Of a stretch of 64,000 nucleotides of DNA, positions 45,201 to 54,217 are shown one piece after another. Location of the stretch: contig NZ_LR134289.1 in the NCBI RefSeq assembly GCF_900636535.1, positions 2,480,001 to 2,544,000 of the forward strand. Reading direction: 5' to 3'. The DNA comes from Chryseobacterium gleum. Lineage in GTDB: Bacteria; Bacteroidota; Bacteroidia; Flavobacteriales; Weeksellaceae. Position 1 is the stretch's first letter; each line of letters starts with the position of its first letter. A program made the position numbers and the translations under genes. The notes under the pieces are model-generated. The model made no database searches. It was not told the origin of the DNA and worked only from the letters and a program-made list of their open reading frames with translations.

Positions 45201-46481
45201 ATGAAGCTCTTGATCTTTTTCTTCATTCTTATATTTTCAGTAAAACTTTCTGCGCAACAATACAGCAAAGAGCTTGATCATTACTTTATAGCACTCACAG
45301 ATCTGAAAAATTTTAACGGAAATGTAAAAATCGCTAAAAACAATAAAGTTCTTCTTAACAAGACCTATAATATTTCTGATGAAGACAAGGCATTACAGGT
45401 CAATAAGAACAGTAAATTTATTATTGCCTCAGTTTCAAAAATATTTGTAAAATATGGAATTCTTAAACTGGTTGAGCAAGGAAAACTTAAACTGTCAGAT
45501 CATCTTAATCAATACATTCCTGATTTTCCAAACGGAGAAAAAATTTCTATTGAAAATCTGTTATTTCATCAGTCCGGTCTTCCAAGGGAAATTAAAGATT
45601 ATGAGAAATATGACCACCTCAGCCTGGAAAAGACAATAGAGCTGGCCAAACAGGAATCTTTACAGTTCGAACCTGGAACTCAGACCTTATATTCCAATGT
45701 GGGATATTTTATCCTGCACTATCTTATTGACAAATTGTCTGATAGAGGATACTGGCATTTTATCCAGGAAGAGATCATCAAAAAATACCAGCTGAAAAAC
45801 ACAGGTGAGTTTAACTCTTCCCGATCATTGTCTGATTTTGCTTATGGATTTTCAACTGAAAACGGTAAAATTGTTCCTGTTTCCCATACCAGCATCAACC
45901 GTTTTGAAACCGGAAATTATTTTTCGACGATTGATGATTTATATAGTTTTAGTCAACAGCTTATTTCCGGAAAGAATCTCAGAAAAGATCTTGCGCTTAC
46001 AATGTTCGGAAAAGACAGCCAATTGATCCAGGCAGGCGGCAGACCGGGTTACAGAGCTTATTATTATCAGGATTTAAAATCAGGAATCACCTTCATTTTT
46101 ACCTCAAATTTCACAGATATTCCTTTCCAGAAAGTGACTGAAGATATTATTAAGCTTTTGAATGATCAGCCTTATCGTATTCCTCAAAAAATCAACAGGA
46201 AAGCAATTGAAGTCTCTGATGAAGTTCTCAAACAATACACCGGAAAATTTGCTCTTGAAGCTGATTTGTCACAGGTTTTCACAGTTATTCTTGAAAATCA
46301 TTTTCTGTATATCCTTGACAAAGACGGAGAGAAAACCAAAATTTATCCGGAATCACCGAATACTTTTTTTGACAATCCGGAATCTGAAGACGGCTATCAG
46401 TTTGTGAGTGATAAAGATCATCAATACCGCCTAGTAATTATTTCAACAGGTGTTAAATTAAATGCAAAAAAAATACAGTAA
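45201..46481 (+). CDS. Serine hydrolase, beta-lactamase family (class C fold)
   Basis: A 426-aa secreted protein with a signal peptide (MKLLIFFFILIFSVKLSAQ). The hydrolase domain has the nucleophile motif SVSK (S-x-x-K, in FIIASVSKIF), the second-motif YSNVG (YxN) and a HQSGLP stretch common to this fold. The C-terminal 100 residues form a lipocalin-like beta region (LKQYTGKFALE, FLYILDKDGEKTK). Similar to D-Ala carboxypeptidase/esterase-type proteins; the substrate is unknown. Confidence 0.88.
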   Translation: MKLLIFFFILIFSVKLSAQQYSKELDHYFIALTDLKNFNGNVKIAKNNKVLLNKTYNISDEDKALQVNKNSKFIIASVSKIFVKYGILKLVEQGKLKLSDHLNQYIPDFPNGEKISIENLLFHQSGLPREIKDYEKYDHLSLEKTIELAKQESLQFEPGTQTLYSNVGYFILHYLIDKLSDRGYWHFIQEEIIKKYQLKNTGEFNSSRSLSDFAYGFSTENGKIVPVSHTSINRFETGNYFSTIDDLYSFSQQLISGKNLRKDLALTMFGKDSQLIQAGGRPGYRAYYYQDLKSGITFIFTSNFTDIPFQKVTEDIIKLLNDQPYRIPQKINRKAIEVSDEVLKQYTGKFALEADLSQVFTVILENHFLYILDKDGEKTKIYPESPNTFFDNPESEDGYQFVSDKDHQYRLVIISTGVKLNAKKIQ

Positions 46482-46540
46482 TTAATATCTGTTTTATATA
46501 ATCATGTTATAGCATTCTGTAATTATTAAATAAGTCAATT

Positions 46541-47941
46541 TCATTTAGCCATTTCCGGAAGAACATGATCAGGAACTTTAAATACAGAAACAATGACCAG
46601 AATCAAACATAAAATATTGATCAGCAAGGTCATCGAAAAAGCTCTTTGATAATGTTGTATTGCAGGTTGCTCTCCAAGAAAATAATAAAAGATACTTCCA
46701 ATAGCAACAATTCCTATGATGGCAGCAATCTGCTGAAAGGTATTATACACCCCTGAGGCATTTCCTATCAATTTTTCAGACATGCCAGATAACGCAATAT
46801 TGGCCAGCGAAGGAATAATGGAACCTACTCCCAATCCATGAAGAAACAATAACAGACAGAAAAGTGGAAAACTTGTTTCCGTTCTGAATAAGAATAGCTG
46901 AAAAATAAGAATAACAATAATAAACATCAGTCCTGCAACCAGGGCCTTTTTTCCATATCTTAAAATCAGTTTTACAGAAATGACAGATGCAATAATAAAA
47001 CCCAACCCTTGAAATACAATGATTTCACCTGCTTTTAAAGGATTTATTTTTAATCCGTCCTGAAAAAAAAGTGAAAGAATATAAAAGTATGAATCCAGCA
47101 TGATAAAAAATGATGAAACGGCCAGGATTCCAAGGTTGAAATTTTTATACCGGAACAATTCAAAATCAATCAGATAAGAGCGTTCATTCCTGATTCTTTT
47201 CTTTTGATTTTTAATGAAAATCAAAAGAATAATTACTGAAATCATCATCAATAAAACATTTTTAAATTGAATTCCCGCATGTTCAGACATTGTTAATGCA
47301 TAGACAGCACAGAACAATCCGGCAGAAAGCATTACAACACCGCTCATATTAAAGGATTGTTTCACAGGTGTTTTAGATTCGTTCAATACTTTCAGACTAA
47401 GAAAGATCGCTGGCAGGCATACCGGAATATTCATCAGAAAGATAAGACGCCAGGGTTCTTCCATCATTGTTAATGAGGAAAAATATCCGCCAAGGAACTG
47501 TCCCAGAATAGTTCCTGCTCCAATGGTAATACCATACCACCCCATTGCTTTTGTACGCTCCTGATGATCAGAGAACAATACCTGTATCATTGAAAGTACC
47601 TGGGGAGCCATCATGGCAGCGCTTACCCCCTGAATAAATCTTGAAACAACCAGCTGGCCCGCCCCTACGGAAATTCCGCAAGCCACCGAACTCAGCATAA
47701 AAGCTGTTAATCCGATCATATAGATCTTCTTTCTCCCATATACATCACCCAATCTGCCGCCGGTAATCAAAAAAGAGGCAAATCCGATGAGATAAGCTGC
47801 AATCATAAACTGAATTTCCCCGTTGCCGGCACGCAGGTCTCTTTGTATAGATGGAATAGATACGTTAATGATAAAAATATCCATAATTGTCAATAACTGA
47901 CCTAATAATATTACCAATAATTTCAAATAGTTACATTTCAT
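46541..47941 (-). CDS. MFS transporter, DHA2 (EmrB/QacA) type
   Basis: A 466-aa major facilitator with about 14 membrane helices. The DHA2 motif A is present as GGRLGDVYGRKKIYMIG, and the early IMDIFIINVSIPSIQRDL stretch fits drug/H+ antiporters. It probably exports drugs or toxic metabolites. A TAGA-NNNN-TCTA palindrome lies just ahead of its start and again ahead of the adjacent TetR gene, so TetR control is likely. Confidence 0.92.
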   Translation of the reverse strand: MKCNYLKLLVILLGQLLTIMDIFIINVSIPSIQRDLRAGNGEIQFMIAAYLIGFASFLITGGRLGDVYGRKKIYMIGLTAFMLSSVACGISVGAGQLVVSRFIQGVSAAMMAPQVLSMIQVLFSDHQERTKAMGWYGITIGAGTILGQFLGGYFSSLTMMEEPWRLIFLMNIPVCLPAIFLSLKVLNESKTPVKQSFNMSGVVMLSAGLFCAVYALTMSEHAGIQFKNVLLMMISVIILLIFIKNQKKRIRNERSYLIDFELFRYKNFNLGILAVSSFFIMLDSYFYILSLFFQDGLKINPLKAGEIIVFQGLGFIIASVISVKLILRYGKKALVAGLMFIIVILIFQLFLFRTETSFPLFCLLLFLHGLGVGSIIPSLANIALSGMSEKLIGNASGVYNTFQQIAAIIGIVAIGSIFYYFLGEQPAIQHYQRAFSMTLLINILCLILVIVSVFKVPDHVLPEMAK

Positions 47942-47947
47942 TTTTAT

Positions 47948-47961
47948 ATAGATATATCTAT
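47948..47961. promoter_or_regulatory. Palindromic operator ahead of the MFS gene
   Basis: ATAGATATATCTAT, a 14-bp palindrome 7 bases before the MFS start. It matches the site at 48574-48587 (ATAGATAAGTCTAT) except at two central bases. Confidence 0.65.
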
Positions 47962-47980
47962 TTTTTTAGAGTCAAAAAAA

Positions 47981-48544
47981 TTAAGGTAATAAGCCCTTAA
48001 CAATTTTTTTCACCTGATCAAAAGAATCATTTTGTCTCCTGATTGTGGAAGTAACAACAGCTCCTTCTATTAATAAAAAAATGTTTTCTGCCAACAAATC
48101 AGGATCTGAAATCTGTCTTTGCATTCCATATTCTCTTACAAGAGCTGTGATCAAATCCTTTTGCTTCTCTTTATGCTTTTGGGCAAAATCAGATACGGAA
48201 GGATTGCCCTCTCCTATTTCAGAAACAATCTTAATAAAATGGCATCCGGCAAACTTTGAAGTCTGCTGAAGTTTTTTCCTGTAATCAATCAGGGTTAAAA
48301 GTTTTTCTTTGGGATCTGAGATTTTGGATGTACTGTTTTCAAAACCTTCAAACCAATCCGATTCCTGTTTGATAAGATACGCCTGCAGAAGATCATTCTT
48401 AGATGAAAAATGGTTATAAAGTGAGCCTATAGCAATATCAGCCTCTGCAATAATCTGGTTGATTCCTGTAGAATTAAACCCTTGCTTATAAAACAGATCT
48501 GAGGCAACCCTGATAATTCTGTCACGCACTTTTTCCTTTTTCAT
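47981..48544 (-). CDS. TetR/AcrR-family repressor
   Basis: A 187-aa regulator. The N-terminal helix-turn-helix (RIIRVASDLFYKQGFNSTGINQIIAEADIAIGSLYNHFSSK region) and the C-terminal helical domain fit the family. It precedes the MFS exporter on the same strand by 39 bases, and both promoters share the TAGA-NNNN-TCTA site. The inferred role is ligand-controlled repression of the exporter and of itself. Confidence 0.92.
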   Translation of the reverse strand: MKKEKVRDRIIRVASDLFYKQGFNSTGINQIIAEADIAIGSLYNHFSSKNDLLQAYLIKQESDWFEGFENSTSKISDPKEKLLTLIDYRKKLQQTSKFAGCHFIKIVSEIGEGNPSVSDFAQKHKEKQKDLITALVREYGMQRQISDPDLLAENIFLLIEGAVVTSTIRRQNDSFDQVKKIVKGLLP

Positions 48545-48557
48545 CGAGAAATTTTTA

Positions 48558-48587
48558 CAAATCTAAACAAAAAATAGATAAGTCTAT
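48558..48587 (-). promoter_or_regulatory. Promoter and operator of the TetR gene
   Basis: TAGATTTG (48558-48565, minus strand) is a perfect -7 element 13 bases before the ATG. Nine bases upstream lies ATAGATAAGTCTAT (48574-48587), within the larger inverted repeat TAGATA-AGTC-TATCTA flanked by A- and T-runs. A repressor bound here would block RNA polymerase. Confidence 0.65.
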
Positions 48588-48735
48588 CTATTTTTTAAGA
48601 CACAAATAAAAATTTTATTGTACCCTTGAAACGTAAAAATAACTGTACCATTCAGTACATATTATTTTTTTTATAAAATTGAGGCATATTTTGTATCTTT
48701 AAATAACCATTTTAAAGACTATTTGGTAAATAACT

Positions 48736-49359
48736 ATGGCGGAAGAACTTTATTTCATCAAAACCAATCCAACTATTGCCAAAATTAATTTGTACAATAA
48801 GCTTAGCCGTGAAGAAGAGAATATTCTTAAATTTCTTCAGCCTGAAGCAAGAAACACCCTTGAAACAATTAAAGAAAAAATAAAGGATTCTGTTGAAGAA
48901 CTCACCCAGGAGGAACTCCTGCTTATTTTCCAATGGTTTACCAAAGTATATTCTTCAGATCATGAGGAAGCCAAAACACAGCTTTTCATCAATGGTATAG
49001 ACCTTTTTTATGAAATTCCGACAACTGTTCATGCCGAAAATTTTCTTAAAATCCTTTCTGATTACGAAAAACTCCTGAAGCAGGACATGAATTATATTGT
49101 GGATTCCAGCAATTTTAACCAGTTCCTGATCTATGGGATCTTTCTCACAGAAATTCTCAATAAAGAAAAGCATCAGGATAATATCCTCTATGAGTATCTT
49201 AAACCGGATAATCAATCTTTGTACCTGCTTGCAGAAAACCAATGTAATGTGAAGGAATTTGACGGTAAGGTCATCCCGGATCTCCAGCAGCATTTTACAG
49301 ACCTGTATGATCTGACCCGCTTTTACAAAGGTCCGATCATCAAACTGGAACAGCAATAA
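48736..49359 (+). CDS. Hypothetical protein
   Basis: A 207-aa soluble, acidic, largely helical protein (KIKDSVEELTQEELLLIFQWFTKVY, FLKILSDYEKLLKQDMNYIV). It has no signal peptide or recognised domain. It is divergent from the TetR gene and ends 14 bases from the convergent epimerase gene. Gene reality is supported by length and ordinary composition only. Confidence 0.7.
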   Translation: MAEELYFIKTNPTIAKINLYNKLSREEENILKFLQPEARNTLETIKEKIKDSVEELTQEELLLIFQWFTKVYSSDHEEAKTQLFINGIDLFYEIPTTVHAENFLKILSDYEKLLKQDMNYIVDSSNFNQFLIYGIFLTEILNKEKHQDNILYEYLKPDNQSLYLLAENQCNVKEFDGKVIPDLQQHFTDLYDLTRFYKGPIIKLEQQ

Positions 49360-49361
49360 AA

Positions 49362-49385
49362 AAAGAGGCTTCTTCAAACCTCTTT
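49362..49385. terminator. Possible short terminator between convergent genes
   Basis: AAAGAGG (49362-49368) pairs with CCTCTTT (49379-49385), a 7-bp stem. The right arm lies inside the last codons of the convergent epimerase gene. Weak by itself. Confidence 0.4.
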
Positions 49386-50402
49386 CAACAATTCAAGATT
49401 TTTTATAAGAAAATCTAATGCTTCTTTCACTGCCTTTTCAGGGCCTTTAGGATTAAATCCAAGCTCATTTCTTGCTTTAGAAATATCAAAATCCTGCTGT
49501 AATCCTGAAAACATGGCAATATCTTTCCGGGTGAGCACCGGCGGTTTACCACTTAGCTTTGCTGTAAATTCCATAAGGGCAGCAATAGCAAACAAAATTC
49601 CCTTAGGTACGGAACGCGGAATTTCCAGTTTCAGTTCAGGATAAAGTCTGTTGGCAAGAATTGTAGTGTCGGTAATGGTCATACATTTTTCATTGGCAAG
49701 AATATAACGTTCACCGGAACGTCCTTTTTCAGCAGCCAGATAACATCCTTCTGCAACATCTTTTACATCTATCCAGTTCAGGGTAATTTTGGTATCTACA
49801 GGAATTTTTTTGTTCAGGATCAGCTTTAATACTCCATAAGAAACATTTAGCGGTAAAAATGCTTCGCTTCCAATCATGGCAGAAGGCATTACGGAAACCA
49901 GCTCTATCCCCATTTTTGCAGCCAGATCAAAGGCCAGCTTTTCACCGTCATTTTTAGAATTATAGTACATATCCCTTCGGTCCGGATTATAGCCATTACT
50001 TTCTCTGGCAGGCAGGTTTGTATAATCAAGCGCAGCAATAGAACTTACATACACTATTCTTTTCACCCCCGCTTCCGCAGCAGCTTCGATGGTATTGCGG
50101 GTACCTCTCATATTGACGTCATAGATTTCCTTTTCAGGATCTTTAGCCCATAATTTAAAAGCAGCACCTACTGAATAAAAGGTTTCCACACCCTGCAGAG
50201 CTTTTACGAAAGAAGCTTTATCTGTTATATCAGCCTGTACCAATTCACAGTTCAGTCCTTCAAAAGGTTTTCTGTTGTTGATATTCCTTACGGCGGCCCG
50301 TACCGGAATCCCCTGTTTCAATAAAAATCTGACTAAATTATTTCCAAGATGTCCGTTTGCCCCGGAAACAAGACTTACATGATTCTTTGTCATTGCATTC
50401 AT
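49374..50402 (-). CDS. NAD(P)-dependent epimerase/dehydratase family protein
   Basis: A 342-aa extended short-chain dehydrogenase. The N-terminal cofactor motif is GANGHLGNNLV. It also has YVSSIAAL and a YYNSK (YxxxK) catalytic pair. Related proteins include dihydroflavonol reductase-like enzymes. The start may be ATG 50402 or the ATG three codons later. It lies downstream of a Crp-type regulator on the same strand. Confidence 0.9.
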   Translation of the reverse strand: MNAMTKNHVSLVSGANGHLGNNLVRFLLKQGIPVRAAVRNINNRKPFEGLNCELVQADITDKASFVKALQGVETFYSVGAAFKLWAKDPEKEIYDVNMRGTRNTIEAAAEAGVKRIVYVSSIAALDYTNLPARESNGYNPDRRDMYYNSKNDGEKLAFDLAAKMGIELVSVMPSAMIGSEAFLPLNVSYGVLKLILNKKIPVDTKITLNWIDVKDVAEGCYLAAEKGRSGERYILANEKCMTITDTTILANRLYPELKLEIPRSVPKGILFAIAALMEFTAKLSGKPPVLTRKDIAMFSGLQQDFDISKARNELGFNPKGPEKAVKEALDFLIKNLELLKEV

Positions 50403-50452
50403 TTTAATGCTGCAAAGTTCACCTTCTCTTTACCGGAACCACTTGACTTTTG

Positions 50453-51028
50453 TTAGTTAATTATTTTTTTCCGGATCCTGCTGAGGCTTTCAGGCTTCAT
50501 CCCTAAAAATGAAGCGATATATTGTACGGGAACATTCTGAATAATTTCCGGATAATCTTTCATAAGCTTAAGGTAACGCTGCTCAGCACTGAGTACTGAC
50601 AGTTCTCTGGAACGGTTCTCATTATAGGCAATCGACTGCTGAAAAACAGAGATACTGAAATCTTTCATTGCCTTGCTTTCACTGATCACAGCATCCAGAT
50701 TTTCTTTTGAAATTCTGAGAAGCTCAGAATCTGTGATACATTCCACATTGTTTTCGGAAACCGTACCGCTGATAAAATCCTGATAGGAAGTAAAAAATCC
50801 CGGCGGGCAGTTGATATGAGTGGTCACTTCATTTCCATTCTGATCAGTAAAAAAAATCCTCAGGTATCCTGACACAATATAATAAAGGTACCGGGGAACT
50901 GTACCGGCTTCTTCTATTACAGTATTTTTTGAAAATGCTATCGGCTCAAAATAGTGTTTGACAGCTTCTGTCTCTTCATGGCTAAAGTCACGTCCTGAAC
51001 GGATATTTTGTAGAAGCTTGTCGTACAT
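50453..51028 (-). CDS. Crp/Fnr-family transcriptional regulator
   Basis: A 191-aa regulator. ATG 51028 (MYDKLLQNIRSGRDFSHEE) is chosen because the preceding 14 residues are not part of the cyclic-nucleotide-binding fold. The N-terminal cNMP domain has EAGTVPRYLYYIVSGYLRIFF; the C-terminal helix-turn-helix ends YIASFLGMKPESLSRIRKKI. No Fe-S cysteine cluster is present. Its stop is 50 bases ahead of the epimerase gene, a likely operon. Confidence 0.9.
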   Translation of the reverse strand: MYDKLLQNIRSGRDFSHEETEAVKHYFEPIAFSKNTVIEEAGTVPRYLYYIVSGYLRIFFTDQNGNEVTTHINCPPGFFTSYQDFISGTVSENNVECITDSELLRISKENLDAVISESKAMKDFSISVFQQSIAYNENRSRELSVLSAEQRYLKLMKDYPEIIQNVPVQYIASFLGMKPESLSRIRKKIIN

Positions 51029-51129
51029 TGGAAATAAAATATTTTGTTGAATCAGGTACAAAAATATCAAAATAAAGTCTCAATATGCATCAGCAATAAA
51101 AAGATTCTTCACCACCCGATGTAATATCA

Positions 51130-51148
51130 AAGACAAAACAATTGTCTT
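51130..51148. promoter_or_regulatory. Inverted repeat upstream of the outer membrane receptor
   Basis: AAGACAA (51130-51136) and TTGTCTT (51142-51148) form a perfect inverted repeat with a 5-base spacer, 18 bases before the receptor gene. It could be an operator for a nearby regulator. Only one copy is seen. Confidence 0.35.
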
Positions 51149-51166
51149 GTATATAAACTAAAAAAT

Positions 51167-53539
51167 ATGAATCGGAAGATTACCATTCTTTTAAGTCTTA
51201 TTTCTTCGTCTTTTCTTTTTGCGCAGAGTGTTGAAGGAATTATTACAGACAAAGACAATAAACCAGCATTGGAAACCGAAGTCCTGATTACCAAAAATGA
51301 TGTGAAGTTTTCAGCCATCACGGACGATAAAGGGATGTTTAAAATTCCATTGAAAGAAGACGGAGAATATTTATTCGAAATCATAAAAGACGGGGTAAAA
51401 ACCAATAGTGAAAAAATTACGGTAAAGGGAACACACAGAAAAGATCTGCAAATCAAAGAAGCACCTGTCACTGAACAGAAAATAGAAGGGGTTACCGTTA
51501 CTGCAAAGAAAAAATTATTCGAAAGAAAAGTAGACCGTCTGGTCTTTAATGTTGAAAACTCTGTTGCCTCTCAGGGAATTGATGCGATAGAGGCACTTGC
51601 CAAAACACCGATGGTAAAAACCAGTGATGATGCTATAAGCATTGCCGGAAAAAGTAATGTGGCAGTAATGATCAATGACAGACTGCTGAATCTTAATGGC
51701 CAGGAGCTGATCAACTACCTGAAAACACTGCGCTCCGATGACATTCTTAAAATTGAAGTTATCACCACGCCACCTGCAAAATATGATGCTGAAGGAAAAA
51801 GCGGACTGATCAACATTATCCTTAAAAAGAACACCAATATGGGCTGGAACGGATCTATTCAGACTTCAGGTAACTATTTCTGGGGCAGACCTACAGTATC
51901 AGCAAGAAGTGGGGCTACTTTTAATTATCAGGGAGAAAAGCTGTCTCTGAGCACCAATCTTTCCGTAGGAGATAATTACTGGTATTATACTACCTATAAC
52001 TATCTTTCCGCCAGCAACAATAAAGATTACTGGAACCGGGATACTCAAAATCTCAATAACTACAAATATAAAGGGGGAAATGCAAAGGTTGAATACAAGA
52101 TCAATGATAAAAATCTTATCGGAATCAATTACAATTATTCGCACAGTAATCCTTTGGAAAAAGGAGAAAGCCAGGCTGTAAGGTCCAATGATGAAGGATT
52201 TCTGAATATTCTTTCCAACTTCAGAAACCGGAACAGCAGGGATGTTCACAACGCTACGGCATTTTATGAAACAAAACTTGACAGCGCAGGAGGTAAACTG
52301 AATATTACTGCCAATCTGATGCTGAATAATTCCAATGCCAGAAATTTTTCCAATACCATTACTTCTGAAACGATTTCTACAATGGCCAATCCTATAAGCA
52401 AATACCGCATTTATTCCGGACAGGCTGATTTTGAAAAAACATTCGCTAAAATCAAGACAGAATCCGGTATAAAATATACTAAGATTAAAAATGATTCTGA
52501 ATTTAATTTTTTCAATATCAACAATGGTCAGTATGACCTGAACTTGGGCAGAACCAATACATTCTTTTATAATGAAGAAAATTATGCCGTTTACTTTTCT
52601 ACCAATTTTAAAATCAGTGAAAAATGGGATGCAAAAGCCGGTCTCCGCTATGAGTATACCACATTGGAAGGGATTTCCATGAATGACGATACCTCCGCAA
52701 AGATCAATTACGGAAAGTTTTTCCCTACTGCTTACATCAGTTATAAACCGAACGAGAATCATTCATTTTCTCTTAACTATTCACGCAGAATTTCACGTCC
52801 GTACTTCGGTAACCTGAATCCGTTCAAATATTATACTTCCGAGTATGAATACAGCACCGGTAATCCTTACCTTTTACCTACGTTTTCAGATAATTTTGAA
52901 TTCGGATATGTTCTGAACAATAATCTCAATATCACTTTATATTACAATTATAATAAAGATAGCTGGGACAGAGTACAAATGGTAGATGGTGATTACAGAT
53001 ACACAGTCGCTAAAAATTTTTACAATGAAGATCAGGCAGGTATCAATATCAGCTATAACTACAACAAGCTGAAATGGCTGGAATCTACGGTATTTGTAAA
53101 CGGATATTATACAAAATCAAAATCATATGATCCTTCGATCTTGACTGCTCCCGCAGGATACAGTGCCAATCTTAATATCGATAACAGTTTCTTCCTCAAT
53201 AAAGAGAAAACAGTCACTTTTATGCTGGGACTTTGGGGCAGTCTTCCTAACAGGGTTGGAAATTCATATTATTACAACAGTTCTTCATTGTATACGGGTA
53301 TGAAACTGGCATTTATGGAAAAAAAACTGCTGGTTAATCTGTATCTTAACGACATTCTGAACACCAACCGTGAAAAAGGGATTGAGTATTATCCTTCTTA
53401 TAATATCGATTTTCAGTACAAAGGGATTACCAGAAATGTTCATCTTTCTCTTACCTACAAGTTTGGAAACAATAATGTGAAAGGAGCTACCAAGCAGGTG
53501 AAATTTGAAGAATCAAACCGGGCAGGCGGCAGTAACTAA
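51167..53539 (+). CDS. Outer membrane receptor with carboxypeptidase-like domain
   Basis: A 790-aa outer membrane protein. It has a signal peptide (MNRKITILLSLISSSFLFAQ) and a carboxypeptidase-regulatory-like domain at about 22-105 (VEGIITDKDNKPALETEVLI). A plug-like domain with VDRLVFNVENSVASQGIDA, IINDRLLNLNG-type and KYDAEGKSGLINIILKK stretches follows, then a long beta-barrel. This matches the outer-membrane-beta-barrel (OMP_b-brl_3) group of TonB-linked receptors, whose substrates are mostly unknown. No SusD-like partner is next to it. Confidence 0.92.
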   Translation: MNRKITILLSLISSSFLFAQSVEGIITDKDNKPALETEVLITKNDVKFSAITDDKGMFKIPLKEDGEYLFEIIKDGVKTNSEKITVKGTHRKDLQIKEAPVTEQKIEGVTVTAKKKLFERKVDRLVFNVENSVASQGIDAIEALAKTPMVKTSDDAISIAGKSNVAVMINDRLLNLNGQELINYLKTLRSDDILKIEVITTPPAKYDAEGKSGLINIILKKNTNMGWNGSIQTSGNYFWGRPTVSARSGATFNYQGEKLSLSTNLSVGDNYWYYTTYNYLSASNNKDYWNRDTQNLNNYKYKGGNAKVEYKINDKNLIGINYNYSHSNPLEKGESQAVRSNDEGFLNILSNFRNRNSRDVHNATAFYETKLDSAGGKLNITANLMLNNSNARNFSNTITSETISTMANPISKYRIYSGQADFEKTFAKIKTESGIKYTKIKNDSEFNFFNINNGQYDLNLGRTNTFFYNEENYAVYFSTNFKISEKWDAKAGLRYEYTTLEGISMNDDTSAKINYGKFFPTAYISYKPNENHSFSLNYSRRISRPYFGNLNPFKYYTSEYEYSTGNPYLLPTFSDNFEFGYVLNNNLNITLYYNYNKDSWDRVQMVDGDYRYTVAKNFYNEDQAGINISYNYNKLKWLESTVFVNGYYTKSKSYDPSILTAPAGYSANLNIDNSFFLNKEKTVTFMLGLWGSLPNRVGNSYYYNSSSLYTGMKLAFMEKKLLVNLYLNDILNTNREKGIEYYPSYNIDFQYKGITRNVHLSLTYKFGNNNVKGATKQVKFEESNRAGGSN

Positions 53540-53591
53540 ACCTTCACCTTGATCAATTATTACAAATCAGGATAAAAACTATAGCACCGCC

Positions 53592-53619
53592 GGCAGCTTC
53601 ACATCGTAAAGAAGCTGCC
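53592..53619. terminator. Bidirectional terminator
   Basis: GGCAGCTTC (53592-53600) pairs with GAAGCTGCC (53611-53619), a 9-bp perfect stem between the convergent receptor and small membrane-protein genes. A T-rich run follows on the plus side. Confidence 0.75.
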
Positions 53620-53628
53620 AGCTTTATT

Positions 53629-53985
53629 TTATCCTGTTTCCCAAGGCTTGACCTTTCTAAAATAATACACCATTCCACCGGCACTATAAGCCAGTACATC
53701 AAACAAATCTCCGGTAAAATTTCCGGATAACCCCGGACAGAGCACTTCAAACAAAAATGAGAGATAAAGGACTGAAGTCAGTACAAATTTCAGGTCAGGT
53801 TTCCAATGATAACCTAAAAGAGGATTCATCAGATATTCTATAAGATAACAATACATCGGAACAGTAATACAATCTGTAAAATAATCATTGATAACAGGAA
53901 TATAAATTCCTGCCCGCCTCAGAAAAATAATCAAACCCCATGCTGCAAGTCCCAGCAAAAACCAATATGAAATTCTTTTTTTCAT
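53629..53985 (-). CDS. Small membrane protein, DUF2809/VanZ-like
   Basis: A 118-aa protein with about three membrane helices. ATG 53985 (MKKRISYWFLLGLAAWGLIIF) is used because the frame upstream is occupied by a separate microprotein. The GDLFDVLAYSAGG motif near the C-terminus resembles the GDxxDVxAY motif of DUF2809/VanZ-like proteins. Function unknown. Its ATG overlaps the stop of the microprotein gene (TAATG), so the two are translationally coupled. Confidence 0.75.
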   Translation of the reverse strand: MKKRISYWFLLGLAAWGLIIFLRRAGIYIPVINDYFTDCITVPMYCYLIEYLMNPLLGYHWKPDLKFVLTSVLYLSFLFEVLCPGLSGNFTGDLFDVLAYSAGGMVYYFRKVKPWETG

Positions 53986-54119
53986 TACATATGAAGCACT
54001 GCCATAATAATTCCAAGGATGATCTGCAGGATTTTTGATACCACTTCCTGCGGATCCGTTTTCTTTTCTGTTTCGATCTTTTCCGCTGATTCGTAATCGA
54101 ATTTCTGTTTTCCTTCCAT
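53985..54119 (-). CDS. 44-residue microprotein upstream of the small membrane protein
   Basis: An open frame of 44 codons that begins MEGKQKFDYESAEK and ends LQIILGIIMAVLHM. It is hydrophilic for 28 residues, then has a hydrophobic tail that could be a membrane helix. It follows a perfect -7 element (TATATTTG, minus strand, 54139-54146) and overlaps the next gene by one base (TAATG). The coupling and promoter support a real gene. No family is recognised. Confidence 0.65.
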   Translation of the reverse strand: MEGKQKFDYESAEKIETEKKTDPQEVVSKILQIILGIIMAVLHM

Positions 54120-54138
54120 GATGATATGATTGATACTG

Positions 54139-54170
54139 CAAATATACCATATTAGAACACTTGTTCTAAT
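54139..54170 (-). promoter_or_regulatory. Promoter and TetR operator of the microprotein operon
   Basis: The -7 element TATATTTG (54139-54146, minus strand) is followed four bases upstream by ATTAGAACA-CT-TGTTCTAAT (54151-54170), a perfect 9-bp inverted repeat. The repeat sits between the -33 and -7 positions, an ideal site for repression by the divergent TetR gene at 54218. Confidence 0.72.
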
Positions 54171-54205
54171 TTTAAAAATATGATTTATTTCAACCTGTAT
54201 ATTCT

Positions 54206-54213
54206 TATCTTTG
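54206..54213 (+). promoter_or_regulatory. -7 element of the TetR gene
   Basis: TATCTTTG, a perfect match, lies only four bases before the ATG at 54218. The transcript should start at or next to the start codon, so the mRNA may be leaderless. Confidence 0.6.
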
Positions 54214-54217
54214 AACT

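Noticed and set aside
51899..52762. 287-codon antisense frame within the outer membrane receptor gene
   Set aside because: A long frame opposite a well-supported receptor gene; its Ile/Phe/Val-rich composition is what the reverse of barrel codons gives.
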